Assembly (NCBI GenBank): GCA_033675545.1 | Contig: JAWDGP010002483.1 | Coordinates: 152,501 to 216,500 of the forward strand | Source: Elysia crispata | Lineage: Eukaryota; Mollusca; Gastropoda; Plakobranchidae | DNA length: 64,000 nt | Direction: 5' to 3' | Program-made: the position numbers and the translations under genes | In this document: in pieces, positions 33,591-46,939 of the stretch | Layout: each line of letters opens with the position of its first letter | Position numbering within the stretch: position 1 is the stretch's first letter | The notes under the pieces: generated by a model | The model's database searches: none | What the model was told of the DNA's origin: nothing | What the model saw: only the letters and a program-made list of their open reading frames with translations

Positions 33591-34139
33591 CGATAATTTT
33601 CCAAGGCAGAAATGTTATTTCTCGAGCCAGGTATGGTTTTTAACACTAGACATGGTTGAATTACAACTTGAGAAGGAAATGGTTTTGAGAGTGGACACTG
33701 AGATTGTTTGACTTTCTCCTTTCTTCGAAACAGCTGAAAAAAAGATGATGCATCTTGAGACAAGATTTGTTTAATTTATTGTTTATATTATTTTATCAAT
33801 CAATATATAACCTTCAGCGGTCTTGAGACAAAACTTGGGAGGTAGTTTTATCAATGATTTTTTTCATAAGAAAAGCTACCACTGTCATGGATCGTAAAAT
33901 CAAAGGACAAAAATTGCTTTTCTTTTAATCAATTTCCACTGAAAATAGCATGAATGCTCATCAACCATGTTTTGTCCATTAATTTTGAGCATGAAACATC
34001 CCATAAAATTAGCCTGTCACTTTATGGTCAAAAAATGATCAGCACTTTTTTGTGCACAAATCAGAAGCCTCAACTAACAAGAAGTTTTAATGAGATACCT
34101 TGTTGGACTTGCTGTAAGCTTTCGAACAAATATGACTTG

Positions 34140-34300
34140 TGCTTAACCAGTACTTGGAGTGCCAGATGGTTCCATTGTTAAAGTCCCAGACTTAACCACA
34201 AAGTATCTGTGCTTGAATCCTGGCTTGGAATATCTGTGGCTATGGCTGTATCTCATCCAACAGACTCTATCTTTGGGTTTGATAAAAAACTAAAAGGTGT
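34140..34300 (+). mobile_element. probable degraded tRNA-derived SINE
   Basis: GTGCCAGATGGTTCCATTG resembles a tRNA A-box region, and TGCTTGAATCCTGG, about 60 bp later, resembles a B box. The spacing fits a tRNA head. Ends and target duplications were not found. Confidence 0.4.
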
Positions 34301-34358
34301 CTGTGATCATAGGGCTTGAGGTACTGATATGAAATTAAAAAAGGCCTTTTCACAAGGT

Positions 34359-34364
34359 AATAAA
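34359..34364 (+). promoter_or_regulatory. possible poly(A) signal of the protease gene
   Basis: AATAAA about 770 bp after the stop codon. No alternative was favoured by context, so this is only a candidate. Confidence 0.3.
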
Positions 34365-35364
34365 AGAGGCACATGGAACCTTTCTAATCTCATGCAATGA
34401 GTTAACCATGGCATTGCCTCTAGGGCTGAAAATAAGCAGCTGTATTTCCCGGTCTTAAGTGCCTAAAAGGGACGAAAGTTCAAGAGCAAAAAAAAAAAAT
34501 CATCAAAGTGGAGAGTTCTCAACGATTGAGCAGCATTGCTATTGAAGTTGAATGCAGTAAATTGGACGGATTTTTTGTAATGCTTTTCCAGTTCTCTTCC
34601 TCCTTCTCCACCTTCCCTTAATAGAAAAAGTTAATGTATACACATATCAAAATCAAACAATTTATGTTCATGGCAACTGTAATGATCATTGGGCTTATAA
34701 ATCTATGACTATACATTCCTCTAAATTATAAAAATCAGCACATTGTCCATTGCAATATTGTTAACAATTTTCCCATTTTTGCACTGACAGCGGTTGTTTT
34801 TGTTCATTTTCTAACATATCATGTGAAATTTGCTTTATGCTTCCTGTTTTTTATTGTATTTTTAAAGCAGATGATATTTATTCCATCCAAAGTAGAAATT
34901 TTCATGTGTTTTTTAGGCACTGAGTGTGTGAAGAGAGATTTTGAGGGTTTATGTATACAGCATATGTGATGAAGCAAGCTGCAAAGCTTTCCATTTTCAA
35001 TATATATTGGATTTTTTTCACTGATTTTATGAACAATTGCATGCTAACTTTTTGCGGCCAGTACTTCCTATTTACAGTTTTATTTTTCTTGGTTTTGTCC
35101 AAGTCATATTAGATTCTAGATTCTTTTCAATGCTCATGTTTTCTCATTCTGGGATTCTCACTTGTGGCCTACCTTTTGGAATGCCAAGATATCTTGAATC
35201 ATTGTTTTCCAAAAAAACATGGTGGCAGACATTTTTTGCTTTGATTTTGGACTTATACACATATTTTTTTCAAAAAATTGAAGATTGGTTTGGGAACTTA
35301 CATGGCCTGCTAAATTGAACAGAAATGTATTCTGTTTCAAAATAAGATAATTTACTTTTATTCT

Positions 35365-35545
35365 GTCCTGGTCCAGGCTTCCCCAAGGAAGCAGGGCAGA
35401 TCTGGATAAAATGAGTCACATCTATTATGACTGTTACGCCTCCTGCCTGGCTTTGTACGGATTCGAACTTAAGCTTGTCTGGCCTGCCTCAGGTTTATGA
35501 CAATGCTGCCTCGTCTAAATCACCAGAGATGAGATTAAAGCAGCT
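35365..35545 (-). mobile_element. probable tRNA-derived SINE
   Basis: On the minus strand AGTTCGAATCC (plus 35460-35470) is a near-perfect B box. About 45 bp upstream GAGGCAGCATTGTCATAAAC could be the A-box part. A conserved-looking tail with CAGATCTGCCCTGCTTCC follows. Boundaries uncertain. Confidence 0.5.
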
Positions 35546-38500
35546 AAAAAAAAAAAAAAACGGTTGTGATAGAAATTATGATTTTATGCTTTTTTAAAAC
35601 AATGCAGCAGAGAAGAAAAATTCACAACGGACAGAGATTGGTATGTACAATTTTTACTTCTAACTTCACTGCTATACTGATAGCTAATGGCCTGTCCAGA
35701 AAGTCTTAGATATCCAGTTCCAGAATGCAATTAACTACTTGTTTTATTTCGTTGGTTTTTGGGTTGTTTTTTTTTTGTTATCTTTTTGTCCCACTGCAAC
35801 TGCTGAGGTGGTTAAAGCATCGTCCTTTTATTGTTGAATTCATCATTCATCAAATATACTGGCAATAGTCAAGAGATCTTTTTTAATGTCAATTGCTTAA
35901 CATGCCATTTGTCTTCTCATTTTTATTATTGAAGCTGATGTTTATTGTGCTTTATTGCTGTACTCTCTGACTCCAGATCAAATTTAATTAAATTTTTTTT
36001 TTTTAATTATTATTTGTGCTCAATTATTTTAAAACTTGCATATACGCAGCATTATGGTTCTTATATTCTTAATGACATCCAACTCAGCAAGTGAATAAGA
36101 GAGCTGATTTTAAGTCACCTTTGGAATAGCTATTTCAATTTGATTTATCAGTTATCTCATCTACAGGGTAGCTTTATGTTAAATCAAAGCTTTTATTGTC
36201 ATTAAAATGAAAAAAAAATTTGGCATTGAAAAAAAGATTTTAAAAGAAATGTATCTGTAGGTCTTTCCCCACCCACCCCCCTCAAATGTTGGCATAAATT
36301 CCTGTTATTTACTGCTCAGAAAGTGATTTATTTTGCTTACAGTCTCACTTGTTTAGGCAGTTTTAGAGCCTTTTATTATGCAAAATCTCAAGTTTTGTGA
36401 GACACCAGACAGCGTCATAGCAGTGGGGGTTTTTACGTAATTTTACAAGGTAATAAATAATATCTTGATTGATGAGGGAAATTAAAAGTTGAGTCAGCAA
36501 TTTCTTGATTGAAAAGAAAAATCAGAAGTTGTTTTGTCACAAGCATTAAGCTAATGAACTATTCACAAGCATCTCAATTCATTGTTGAAGAGATTTTATT
36601 ATTTATTTTGTTTTTTTCTTTAGTCACACAATGGTCTATGCTCTTAGCAATTACAAACTAATATTAACCAACTTAACAGTGAAATTTCATGTGCATGTAC
36701 AACAATTGCATTATTGCTTAATTTGACAGCAATAACACTATCTTTATGTTCAGTTTCATACCAAGCCAATGTTTCTTTGCTATGTGAATAGTTAAGCCAC
36801 CTGTTACATGTTTTCTGCAAGCTAGGCATGGACTGAAAATTGTTTCACTGAATGCTTTTTTTAGGTATTTGTCCCGCATCAATATAAATGGGTTAGATGT
36901 TGAAAAAATTTTTTCGATATTAAATATCTTTTTTTTTTTTTTTTAAAAGAATTAAAACAATTGTGTTCCATATGGTTATAATGCATAGAAAAATTTCATG
37001 GTCCTATTCCCAATATGTCTGGAAACTTAATGTCATGACATAGGAGGCATTTAGACTAAGTTATAAGTAAGGCATTGTTGTCGATAAGAGGTGGACAGTG
37101 GATTGAATGTTTCTTCTTTTACAAGAAAAATTTGAAATATATGATCTAAAAGAAAACTAAAGTAAAGGTTAGATAGGACTCTGAGATATATATTCAAATT
37201 AAAATTTTCTCCTCCCTGTATTTTTTCTAATACCATAGGACAACAAAGTTGTATTAATTTATGATCAAAGGTTAATTTTTAGAGCCTCTGCTTGGACTTA
37301 TTATTTGTTCAAAGGATTACTGCTATATGTGCAGCAATGTGCTGCTAAGATTTACTAAACAATTAATATAGCTCACAATTTCTTACCCCAGCCAATGTTG
37401 TATTAAAATTTTTTCTAAAATATCTTGTTTCTGCAAATTTACAAGCTTTATTTATTTCCCAGGATATGAAGAAGGTCCACTAGTTCTGAAAATTGTATCC
37501 ATAAGTTTGCCGTTCCAAAGCAGTAGAGGTGGATCCAGTTGTCAAAAGCTGGCAACTTAGTCAGAAATGTGATGTGACAATGTTTTAAGTAAAAAGGTAG
37601 GGCTGGGTGAGAATGTGGGGGTGTTTATGAAAAAAATTGTTCTTTTTATTACCTTTTTTAACCTCTAACTATTAAGGTTGTGATTTTTCCAATCCTGATA
37701 TTTTATAAAGCTTCATGTTCAAAGAAAATTTACCATGCTTCAATACTGTATACGGCATATATCATTATTTTTGCATTTTATGTAATGGATCTTTTCTACT
37801 TACACGTGAAAGTTACTGCTATATTTGTGGCTTTTTGCCATTTTATTTTGTGTTGTGACTAATTCAGAATTTTTTACTTTTTTATAATATATGCTTTCAC
37901 CTCCATTTTAACATTAAAGATGTTTTAATCATTTTCAAAGTTATTGACTGATTCGCTTCAAGTTAATTGTTCTTGGTAGTTAGGCTCCATTGAGATGAAT
38001 GAGGCATGTGGATAGAGAGTAATACAGAGAACTAACGAGAGGAAAAGATGTGAAAGTTTTTATCTTTCTGCCAGTCTTACTTCAAAATGGTCAATTGCTT
38101 TATCATGCTATCTTAGTGCCTATATTTTAATGTAAATCATCTTTTGCATCTCTCCAACAATCTTTCCAAGAAAAGTCCTCCTCTGCTTTCTGGTAAGTGT
38201 AAAAGATAAATAGAGCTGCACCATTTCAGGAGCAGTAGTGATCAAATTGGATTAAAAAAAAAAAAGAAACAAACAAAGAGCAACAACAAAATGACGTCAA
38301 TGTTTTTAAAGAAAATATTTTATCCTTTTTTATTAATTACCTATAGCACAAGTTATTCTAATAAACTTGGCTTTTTTTCTTTTAATAATAGATCTGTTAT
38401 ATTAAGATGCAGGCATTGAGGTTAAGTTGTTTTTTTTTTTCATAGGAAAATGAAAAATATTGCGTAGTTGATATGTAAAGCAGTTTTTCCTTTTCTACAT

Positions 38501-40392
38501 AATATTATTATTTCAGGGAATGATTGAATTTTTTTACGTCATTTCATTGACTGTGGCCTTGGACATGCTTTCTTCTTTGTGCCACCATTATTTTATTTCT
38601 GATATTAAAAGTCAAACCAATCAAATTTTTGTACCACTGCAACTTTAAAGTTTACCAGAATTACATTTTATCAAATTGAAAAATTAATGAAGGAAAAAAA
38701 CAAATGATACAGAGCCATGAAATGAGTTTTTCACATAAGCTTTTCTCAGTTTTCCAGATATTGTGCATATACATCAACTGCTTTTCATATGTATATGAAA
38801 TGGTTTGGTTGTTTTTAACCTCATAAAAACCACAAACTGTATTTACCATTTTCATGCACAAAATTTCACATTTTTTAAAGTAACTTTTTTTTTATTTAAA
38901 AAAAATACCATATGCACAGGTGCTGGATGTGAACATTTGATTTTGCTTTGAGGTCACCTTTGCCATAAAATCTCTTTGTCAAAATTATTATAAATTAGAC
39001 TCGGACAGCTTGTTTTTTATTTGTTCTGTGTGATTGTTAGTTGTCTTTTTTTTTGCCCATGTGAGAAGGTGATGAAGCATTTAAGAATTCATTAAAATTA
39101 AAATGCTGCTTTAATAAGATATTAAAGAGCATAACGAACTCATTTGTGAAAACCAATCTCACAGGTTAGTGTTACAAGATAAAAGTGTGCTGTAACAGTG
39201 TACGCAACTTTTTTGTCTCATTTTTTTTTCTTAATTGTATTAAGAACAAAACTGTTTTTCCTCGTATTATTTGGCCCTCAAAGACAAGGTTTTGGAATCG
39301 TTTATATGTCAAAAATAACTGCAATCAAATCAATAAAATATTTTTATGAGCCATAAATTGTGTACATTATTTTTATCATTAAGTTTGTTATAGGATTATG
39401 TTAATTTAAAATGTTACAATGATTTTCTAATGGCAGCCTGGAAGAAAAAAATCTCAAGAAAAACTTGTTGTGAGCTTAACTTCTCATTTAGGTGACTGGA
39501 GATTTTTGTCAAAATTAAGAGTCCTTCATCAAGAAAAACTCAAATCACTATGTGTAGAGATGGCTTTGAAGATGTGGTTCTCTAATAAACACCATGATCC
39601 AATTCAAAACCTCATAATGGGATTGAATTTTCATTTCTTCCGCTATACACAATTCATTTTTTCTTTACCTGCATAGAATTATAGTTATTCTTTTCAGGGT
39701 TTATGCTGCTAGTGCTGGCACAAAACTCTTTTACTCCTATGCATAGCTTCCAACCGGTACTTATAAAATACATTTATTATGTATTTGGGCTTACATTAGT
39801 TACAAGTACATCTATCCGTATCAGAGCTAAAAAGTGCGTATTTTGGCAATATCCCCTTATCATACGTAAAAATACGCACTTGGTCGACCACTCATTGCTT
39901 GCAACCATTTCTGGCAATCCCGCCCCGTTAGCTCATTTATTTACTGGGCCCAACAAAGTTTTTAGCTGCCTGTTTTAGAATTAGCATCCACAGGGGAAAA
40001 CTTTGCAAACATAATAACTAACACGTTCGAGAACATTCCTTTGACAAATTGTCTGTCATTAGGTTCGGACAATGCCCCAGTGAAGATTGGTCAGAAAAAT
40101 GGAGTAATTTAAAAACTGAGATGCCTCCAGTATTGCCATCTTATCAACTTAGATGCATACGCTGCAAATTTTTTCTATGATTGTTGATTTAAACCAGATT
40201 TCTGATTCAAATGATGTTATGAAATTGTTTCTTATTGTTATTCATCCAATGCCTGGGTAAGTTACTGCTTTGAAAATCATCTGTTTGCTCCTGTGGCAGT
40301 GGTCAACCTGATAGATGTTTACTATTATATGCAGGCAAGTGTCAATAGGAAGATAAAGTTGGAGGCATTAAAAGAACTTAATGGAGATGGCA

Positions 40393-41480
40393 CCCATTAA
40401 ATATTGAAACATGTCTGCACAAGATGGCTTTTTCTTGGACAGCGTTTGCCCCAATGAAATGGTCAGTTGGAACCCTGCTCTCTTTTTTTCAAAGAAGAGG
40501 AGTGAAAAGTCAAAAAGAGGAAAAAGAAATTTAAAAAGTAGACATCAGCAGCTGTTATTGACAGCTTTCACAATACCCAAGAAATCTGGGGGCAAAAGAA
40601 TACAAAACAAGAGTCTCCCATAACAGTGAAAGCAAAAAAAAAACAAAGCTTGCACAATATACTGGAAAGGACCAGAAGTCTAAACTGCACAAAAATGAAG
40701 AAGAGAAAAAAGAGACTAGAGCCAAAAGAATAAATGGATGCCGTGACAACAACTCGTATAGGGCTTTTAGCCACTTTCTGAATTTTTTCCAACACCATTT
40801 TTAGAGAGTGAACAAAGCCGTTCAGACCAGACAACCACAGATGCACACACTCCGAGCCACATTGTTAGACCTAAAAACACTAATGGTAGCTTTTATCCAA
40901 CCTGCTGCGATAGCCGAGTGCCAGAATGTAAGATATCTTGACTATATTAAGTCTACAGCAAACCACAAGGATGATGAGGACATAATCTAGGCAGCCGCAC
41001 CATTGATGCTGTGGAAGGATACTTAGAGGGAGAAAATCTTATCACGTTCTTCACTGCTATTAAGAAATACTGCGTGAGAGCATGTGGCTACTTGCAAATT
41101 TCCCCCTTGAGGATGAAGTTGGTCCATACTCCAGTAGCAGATGTGCTGAAAAACCAAGAGGCATCTTTCTCATTGGTGAGATATTTTAAAAGTTTCCAGT
41201 GAAGCTGCTCACAGAGGACAATGAATTAGTCTCTGAAGCTACAGACAACCTTGAAAAAGAGTTCACCAACTTCATGCTAGACAATTTCCAACATCTGTTA
41301 GAAATGTCAACTGTTCAACACTGGTTCCAGATAGCTGAACTTCACGACTCCAAGTAAGGAAAAACAAGACGTGAGTTTAGGGGTTCTATGGGGAACAATA
41401 GGCTAGGCTCTCTGCTTTTGGCAAAGTCAGATGTGTTAGTTATGCCACCAGATTTAGCTTTTCCTTCTTGAAAAAGCAAA
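40393..41480 (+). pseudogene. unidentified decayed coding relic, probably transposon-derived
   Basis: Short frames succeed one another on the plus strand with stops and frame changes: a Lys-rich stretch at 40411-40623, a segment reading TIDAVEGYLEGENLITFF near 41000-41050, and one reading DNLEKEFTNFMLDNFQHLLE near 41245-41305. The succession of protein-like pieces in one orientation looks like an old coding sequence. I do not recognise the family. It lies directly beside the LINE at 41.7 kb but is older and in the opposite sense to the LINE's reverse transcriptase. Confidence 0.35.
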
Positions 41481-41685
41481 AGCTGCAACAAATAAAGTGA
41501 AGAAAAGCTAGACCTCACTACAGAGATAAAACCAATAGCCTTAACCTAGACACCATCTTGGAAATATATCTTCAGGTCCTGCAGGGGCTGTACATACATC
41601 GATGTTGCTGACATGGTTTCACTGACACTCTCAGATGAAAATAAACAAAAACATATTATATATTAAGGTAAGGTTAGGCCAAGGT

Positions 41686-41696
41686 GCATTTTGTTA
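41686..41696. repeat. left target-site duplication of LINE A
   Basis: GCATTTTGTTA, matched exactly at 44315-44325 on the other side of the insertion. Confidence 0.85.
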
Positions 41697-43833
41697 TTTT
41701 ATTTTATATTATTAAGGCCTTCCGCTAGGAGTGTCGTCCGACCTCTCAGCTTCGGCAGCCTTCTTTATGTCTGCGGTGAAGGTAGTCCATTCTTGTCTTC
41801 TTTTTGCAATCTTTCTTATTGTTTCCAGGTCTTTTTGTGATGGCTCGCTTGGCATTGTCGTGGAAATAGAATGCCATAGCTTTGTTGGCAGGGATCGATG
41901 GTTCTCGCCTAAGTACATGACCGAACAGCCTCCACCTTGCTTGCAACACTTCCAAAGAAATTGGGGTTTGTTCACATTTTTTGTAGAGGGACTTATTTGA
42001 AATTTTTGTTGGGTATCGAATTCCCAGAACCCTGCGCAGCTGCTTTCGATGGAAAGAGTCCAACTTTTCTTCGTCTGTTTTGGTCAGTGCCCATGTGCCG
42101 CAATTGTATAACAGAACTGACCTCACTAAGGTGTTATATAGCTTAATTCTTGTGCGCTGCTTGGTTTTGTCCGCTTTGTGCCATATCTGTTCCATCTTGT
42201 TCAATGCTATGTTTGATAGGTGTTTTCTGTGTTCTATGTCTTCTTTACTGCCAAGCAGTGAACCCACTTTCTTTGATATTTTCCATTCCTCTGAATGTTT
42301 TCTTACTGAGGTGTGCTCCGTTTTGTCTACATTGACTTTGAGTTTGTGAACTTTGGGTATTTCTTCTATTTTTTTTCACATTCACTGGTTTGTTGCCAAT
42401 AAAGTTTATGTCGTCAGCATATGCTATCTCATTAGGAAGATGTGCCTCTGTTGTGTTTGATGGGCTGTCTAGCGTTGATCTCACATTTTTCAGTGCTTGT
42501 TCAAGATAGATGATGAAAAGTACTGGACTTAGGCTGTCTCCTTGAGGGGTGCCTATGTTTGTGAGAAAGGGTTCTTCAGTGTTGGCGCCGCTGATTTTGA
42601 CGTTGAGTGTTGTATTGCTCAGCGGGAATTGTATTATTCGCTTTTCGTCTTCCGTGACAAGATTTGTCAATAATTGCAGTAGCCGTTTTCTGTCAATTGT
42701 GTCAAATACCGCAGACATATCTATCCCTGTGATGTCTATTTCGATGTCCGCATAATTGAGAACCTTGGCTGAGATCCATCTGTGGGCCCATACTACATCA
42801 GACGTACTACGGTTAGGCCTGAAGCCACTTTGACTGCAAGAGATATAGTTTTCCACAGCAGGCCTTATTCTAGTTAGAGCGATAGTTGAAAGCACTTTCC
42901 TTAAAGAGTTCAACAACGTAACAGGGCGCAGATTTTGTGGTGGTCCTTTTGGTTTTCCTGGCTTGGGTAGCGCTACCAGGATTCCATTGTTGATGTCTAG
43001 ATCTTCATGATTCTCGAATGTCTTATTTATTATCATTGCGATTTGATTGTCAAGAATTTCCGGTGCGAACTTAAGGTATTCATTACATATATTTATTATC
43101 TTCTCCAGGAGCGCGTCCATTGTTTAGCTGTTTTATGCTTTGTCTAACTTCTTTTTCACTGATTGGGTTGTTAAGTGCACGGGGTTGCCCACTAAAAGGC
43201 TGAATGTCTTCTGTACGTTCGTCTCTGAATTTAGATTTAAAATGTTTCGTTATGATGTTTTGGATTTCCGTTGGGCTTGTTACTTTCTTCCCGTCCTTAT
43301 CATTAACTTGTGGATTTGTAAACTGTTTTCTGTTCAATACTTTTATGGCCTTGAACATACCACCATCGCTTTTAGAGTTGTCAATTTCTTGTATTAAATG
43401 GTCGAGATGTTTTTCTTTGGTTTCGCTATTTTTTCTTCTTATGTTGTGCAAAACATAATTTCTTTCTTTCTTTAGTTCTTTGATCTTTTCTTCCTGTTTG
43501 CAGTTTTGGATTTGTATCCTTAAGTCTTTTTGTTTCTCTGACAGGTCTTTGACTTCTTTATTCCACAGTCTGTATTGTTTTTGTTTTGGTATTTCTTCAA
43601 TGGTTTTTGATACAGTGGTCTCTATTGCTTGTTTGACGAATTCCCACTGTTTTTGTGTGCTGCTGTTTAGATCATTCTGAAGTAAAAGCTCACGTAACTG
43701 TGCCGAATAGTTGTTTGCAGTGTCCGTGTCGTAACTCAGTTGTGACCTGCTTCTTTTTACATTGACATTTATCGGCTTTTGTTTTATTTGCCTCCATGTG
43801 TTGACGTTTGAAAGTCGAAACGTTGTTTTGACC
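41697..43833 (-). mobile_element. LINE A, 3' part: reverse transcriptase (defective)
   Basis: Minus-strand coding relic of an APE-type non-LTR retrotransposon. It starts in the linker after the endonuclease (VKTTFRLSNVNTWRQIKQK, 43833 downward). It continues through a Lys/Glu-rich region to the reverse transcriptase: motif A IDMSAVFDTIDR, motif B GTPQGDSLSPVLF, motif C AYADDINFI. It then reaches a C-terminal part with RWRLFGHVLRR. The frame changes near 43100 (with an apparent internal deletion), 42370 and 41900. The 3' end is a short A-rich tail (ATAAAATAAAATAA on the minus strand). Dead copy; clade not assigned. Confidence 0.9.
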
Positions 43834-44314
43834 AGAAAGGCAGAATAAGATCAATAACATTACTTAACATCTATGGCCCCACTTCAGCATTGACAAGAAA
43901 CAACCCTGATGAAATAGATAAACTCTATAATTCACTGCAAACTGTTTATGACTCTCTTACAAACGACACGTTAATTTTACTTGCAGGAGACTTTAATTCA
44001 AAAGTGGGAAAAAAGAAAGAAGGAGAAACAAGTCTAGGTAGTTTTTCAAAAGGGACACGAAACGATAATGGAGAAAGCCTAGTACAATTTTGTGAAAAAA
44101 ACAAATTGTTTTTGACAAACACTGCATTCAAGAAAGCTAGCAGACACATAACAACGTGGGTAGGATCCTGGAGAGACAAAGACAACAAACCTATGCCTAT
44201 TTACAACCAAATAGATTTTATTATCTGCAAACAAAACCAAAAACACACCATCAAAGACGCACAATCGTATTCGGGAACAACACTTAGCTCAGACCACAAA
44301 CTGGTCAAAACAAC
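43834..44314 (+). mobile_element. LINE A, 5' part: endonuclease, inverted
   Basis: Plus-strand open frame encoding the second part of an APE-type endonuclease: ITLLNIYGPTSA, LLAGDFNSKVG, NQIDFIICK and SSDHKLVKTT, that is the GDFN, IDF and SDH motifs. It is inverted against the reverse transcriptase part. Its last 13 bases (GGTCAAAACAACG, 44303-44315) repeat the first 13 bases of the other part (complement at 43821-43833), so the two segments are consecutive in the parental element. The endonuclease N-terminus is missing. Confidence 0.9.
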
Positions 44315-44325
44315 GCATTTTGTTA
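44315..44325. repeat. right target-site duplication of LINE A
   Basis: GCATTTTGTTA, identical to 41686-41696. The first G overlaps the end of the 13-bp duplicated element sequence, so the true duplication is 10 or 11 bp. Confidence 0.85.
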
Positions 44326-46309
44326 ATGTTATAATAAACATATAATGTTTAGAAAAGTTTATAAGAAACACCTTAAGCTTGTTGTGAACACTTAATTAAG
44401 CAGTTGTTTTGGTCAATATTGATAACTGTTCTTAATAGGCTACATTATTTACTAAGTTTGCAGTGACTATTTTAGTCATCACACTAAGAATCTGTATTTG
44501 AATTTTCACAAATTGGCTGTTATGCTTTGTTGAATCTGAATAAGTTCTTACACTTCCATCTGACAAAAAAAGAAGATTGAGATGCTTTTCTTGAAAAAAA
44601 AGTTGTCCATTTTTAATAATTTATCACCAAAATTAGCCTGAACATTGTAAAAAGCTCATCAGCAAACAAATGTTGCGACTGTTTCTGCAAACTAGTGGTG
44701 GTTTGTATGTCATGTTTCCATACAACGGAGACAATCGGATAATCCTGCATACTCTGATAAATTTAATAAAAAAAAATACTTACAGCCCTTCATAAGTTTA
44801 AACTCATCCTTATATCCTTAGGAGTGACTTTTTTTCAGAGACTTTTAGTATACAGTAATGTGAGGGCAGGTATAAGTTTCAATAGTATTGCTGTTTCTGC
44901 TATGTTCCAACAAATCCTATATACTGCTAATATGCCTTCAAGCTGACAATAAAATTAAATTTTCTGAGTAAAGCTTACAAAAGAGGCTTTGAAATGGCAA
45001 CTAAAATCAATAATTGGCTCAATATTTTCTTTTGGACTCTTTATTTTAAGCTCAGACATCATTAACAGTATTAACACTACTGTAAATGTATTTTTATCAT
45101 TATGAATCTTTTTAAGATAACTCTCTGTATTAAAATAATGGAATAATGGAATAAAGGCATGTTTTACAAAGAAAAACTTTATTTTTTTAAGTTATTTCCC
45201 CTGCCAGCATGTTGAAATAAAAGGACAAACATGATTTAGACATAGTCACATATTCCAAGTCTCTTTTTCTACAAATTGTATCTATCACATCTGTTTAAAC
45301 TTGATGTGTAATCTTTCCTTCCAACATAAAAGAGCACGAGGTTGACACGAGCGCAAGGTGAAAATTGCAGAATTCTCTTTTTTGCATGTTTAGATTGAAT
45401 TACACCAATTTATCAGTACATATATTAAAAAAAAAAATTCAATTTCTGTCTTTCTACATCTAAAAACTGATGAGTTGTTTTATACATTTGTTGTTCAATT
45501 GACTTGACATGAAATACAAAATACAAAAGGATACTTTAGTCATAAATGGGAAATTGAATTTTAAAAAAAAAAGAAGAGAACTTCATACTTAATATATTTT
45601 TTCACACCTTTTAGCCCAGAAAAATATGGTAATACATGAGATAAAAAATGATTTTAGTTTACACTAGCAATTTAATGCATGAAGTTATTCTTTGTGCCAC
45701 AATTTTTTCTTTGTCTAGGCTCATAGTATAAATGGCACCATATTTTCTCTTGTAAAAACGTTAAAATCTAAAACAAAATCGCAAACAGATAATTTTCAAA
45801 GCTGTAACTTACTCTCAAGCACCAGTGGAATTTTTTTTAAAATGCCATCATTTGAACCAGGAATCTGGTTTAAATCAACAATCATAAAAATCAATTTTTT
45901 ATTTTCGCTTTATAAGGAAATTGCATAAATTAAATTCTTAGCATAAGAGCAAATTTTCCATTGTACTAAAAAAAAATCTTTTTTCAGCAATGTTGAAAAA
46001 ACATGAACTTATCATAAATAGTAAAATCCTGTCCTGTCTCCACCAACCTCCTCCATCATATTTTTCCAGCAGAATCAAGCCAAATTAGTTTACAGAGATG
46101 ACAAAAAAAAAATGAAAAAGTGTAAGCAACTTCATACATAGATCAAAATCTTATTCATAGATTAATTCAATAAATTCAACAGATCTTCAAAATTGCTTAG
46201 TATGCAAAAGAATCCACAACAAAGCAACAGAAACAAGTTTTAACACTCAGAATTTTCCCAGTACAATTAAATTTAACATCCTTTGTTTGCAACTCTTTGG
46301 ATCTTAATT

Positions 46310-46600
46310 TCACTCTTTCTATTGGGAATGCCTATTTAAGGCTGCACCTGGTGAATGTAGCAGGGGAAAGCAAATGTTTATTTTCAGCCCTTCAGGCAAC
46401 CACTGAGAGCACTGTCACTGTAACCTTCACAGGCACAGAAACCATAAAGCTCTCACACAGCTTTACGACAGAGTGGGTTAGATAAATCTCATTACATCAT
46501 CAGATCTTCTAAGCCAAGATTTGAATGCAAAACCTCCATGTTTTTGATCCAACATCCAAACTCGAAAGCCATCTAGCACCTAGCTTTATGGTACTTAGGG
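46310..46600 (-). mobile_element. possible tRNA-derived SINE
   Basis: On the minus strand GCTAGATGGCTTTCGAGTTT, followed about 35 bp later by GCATTCAAATCTTGGC, resembles A and B boxes of a tRNA head. A body with GTGAAGGTTACAGTGACAGT follows. No flanking duplication identified. Confidence 0.35.
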
Positions 46601-46908
46601 CTGGATGACTTGCTCTTAGATTTGATTTTTTTAACATGTCAACTGCAAATTGATATCAAGCAAAGCCCTAGACTAAAACCAGGTCCAACTCCAAAAGATA
46701 TTCCTACTGTTATCAGCGGGTGACATTCAAACCCCAGAGTTAGATCAAATGCAGACAGAAAACTTACAAAACAAGCTTGTATTCTGTATTAAAACCAAAA
46801 AAAACGAAAAGCAATTAAATTTTTAATTTCAATGCTGAATGTTTTTTTTTCTTGCAAGCTTCACATTAATACTCATTATTTTGCTGCACACTTCCTTCCC
46901 TCCCTCAC

Positions 46909-46939
<31 letters not shown>

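Larger units (their letters stand above)
33591..40392. other. 3' flank and AT-rich intergenic DNA with SINE-like pieces
   Basis: No coding exon recognised. tRNA-like pieces are listed separately. A further weak one lies at about 35800-35860 (CTGAGGTGGTTAAAGCATCG). A small duplication around TTTCTTGATTGA lies at about 36450-36520. Short frames lack domains. Confidence 0.5.

Noticed and set aside
46297-46485. 62-codon frame MDLNFTLSIGNAYL...
   Set aside because: It overlaps a SINE-like segment on the other strand and has no recognisable domain.
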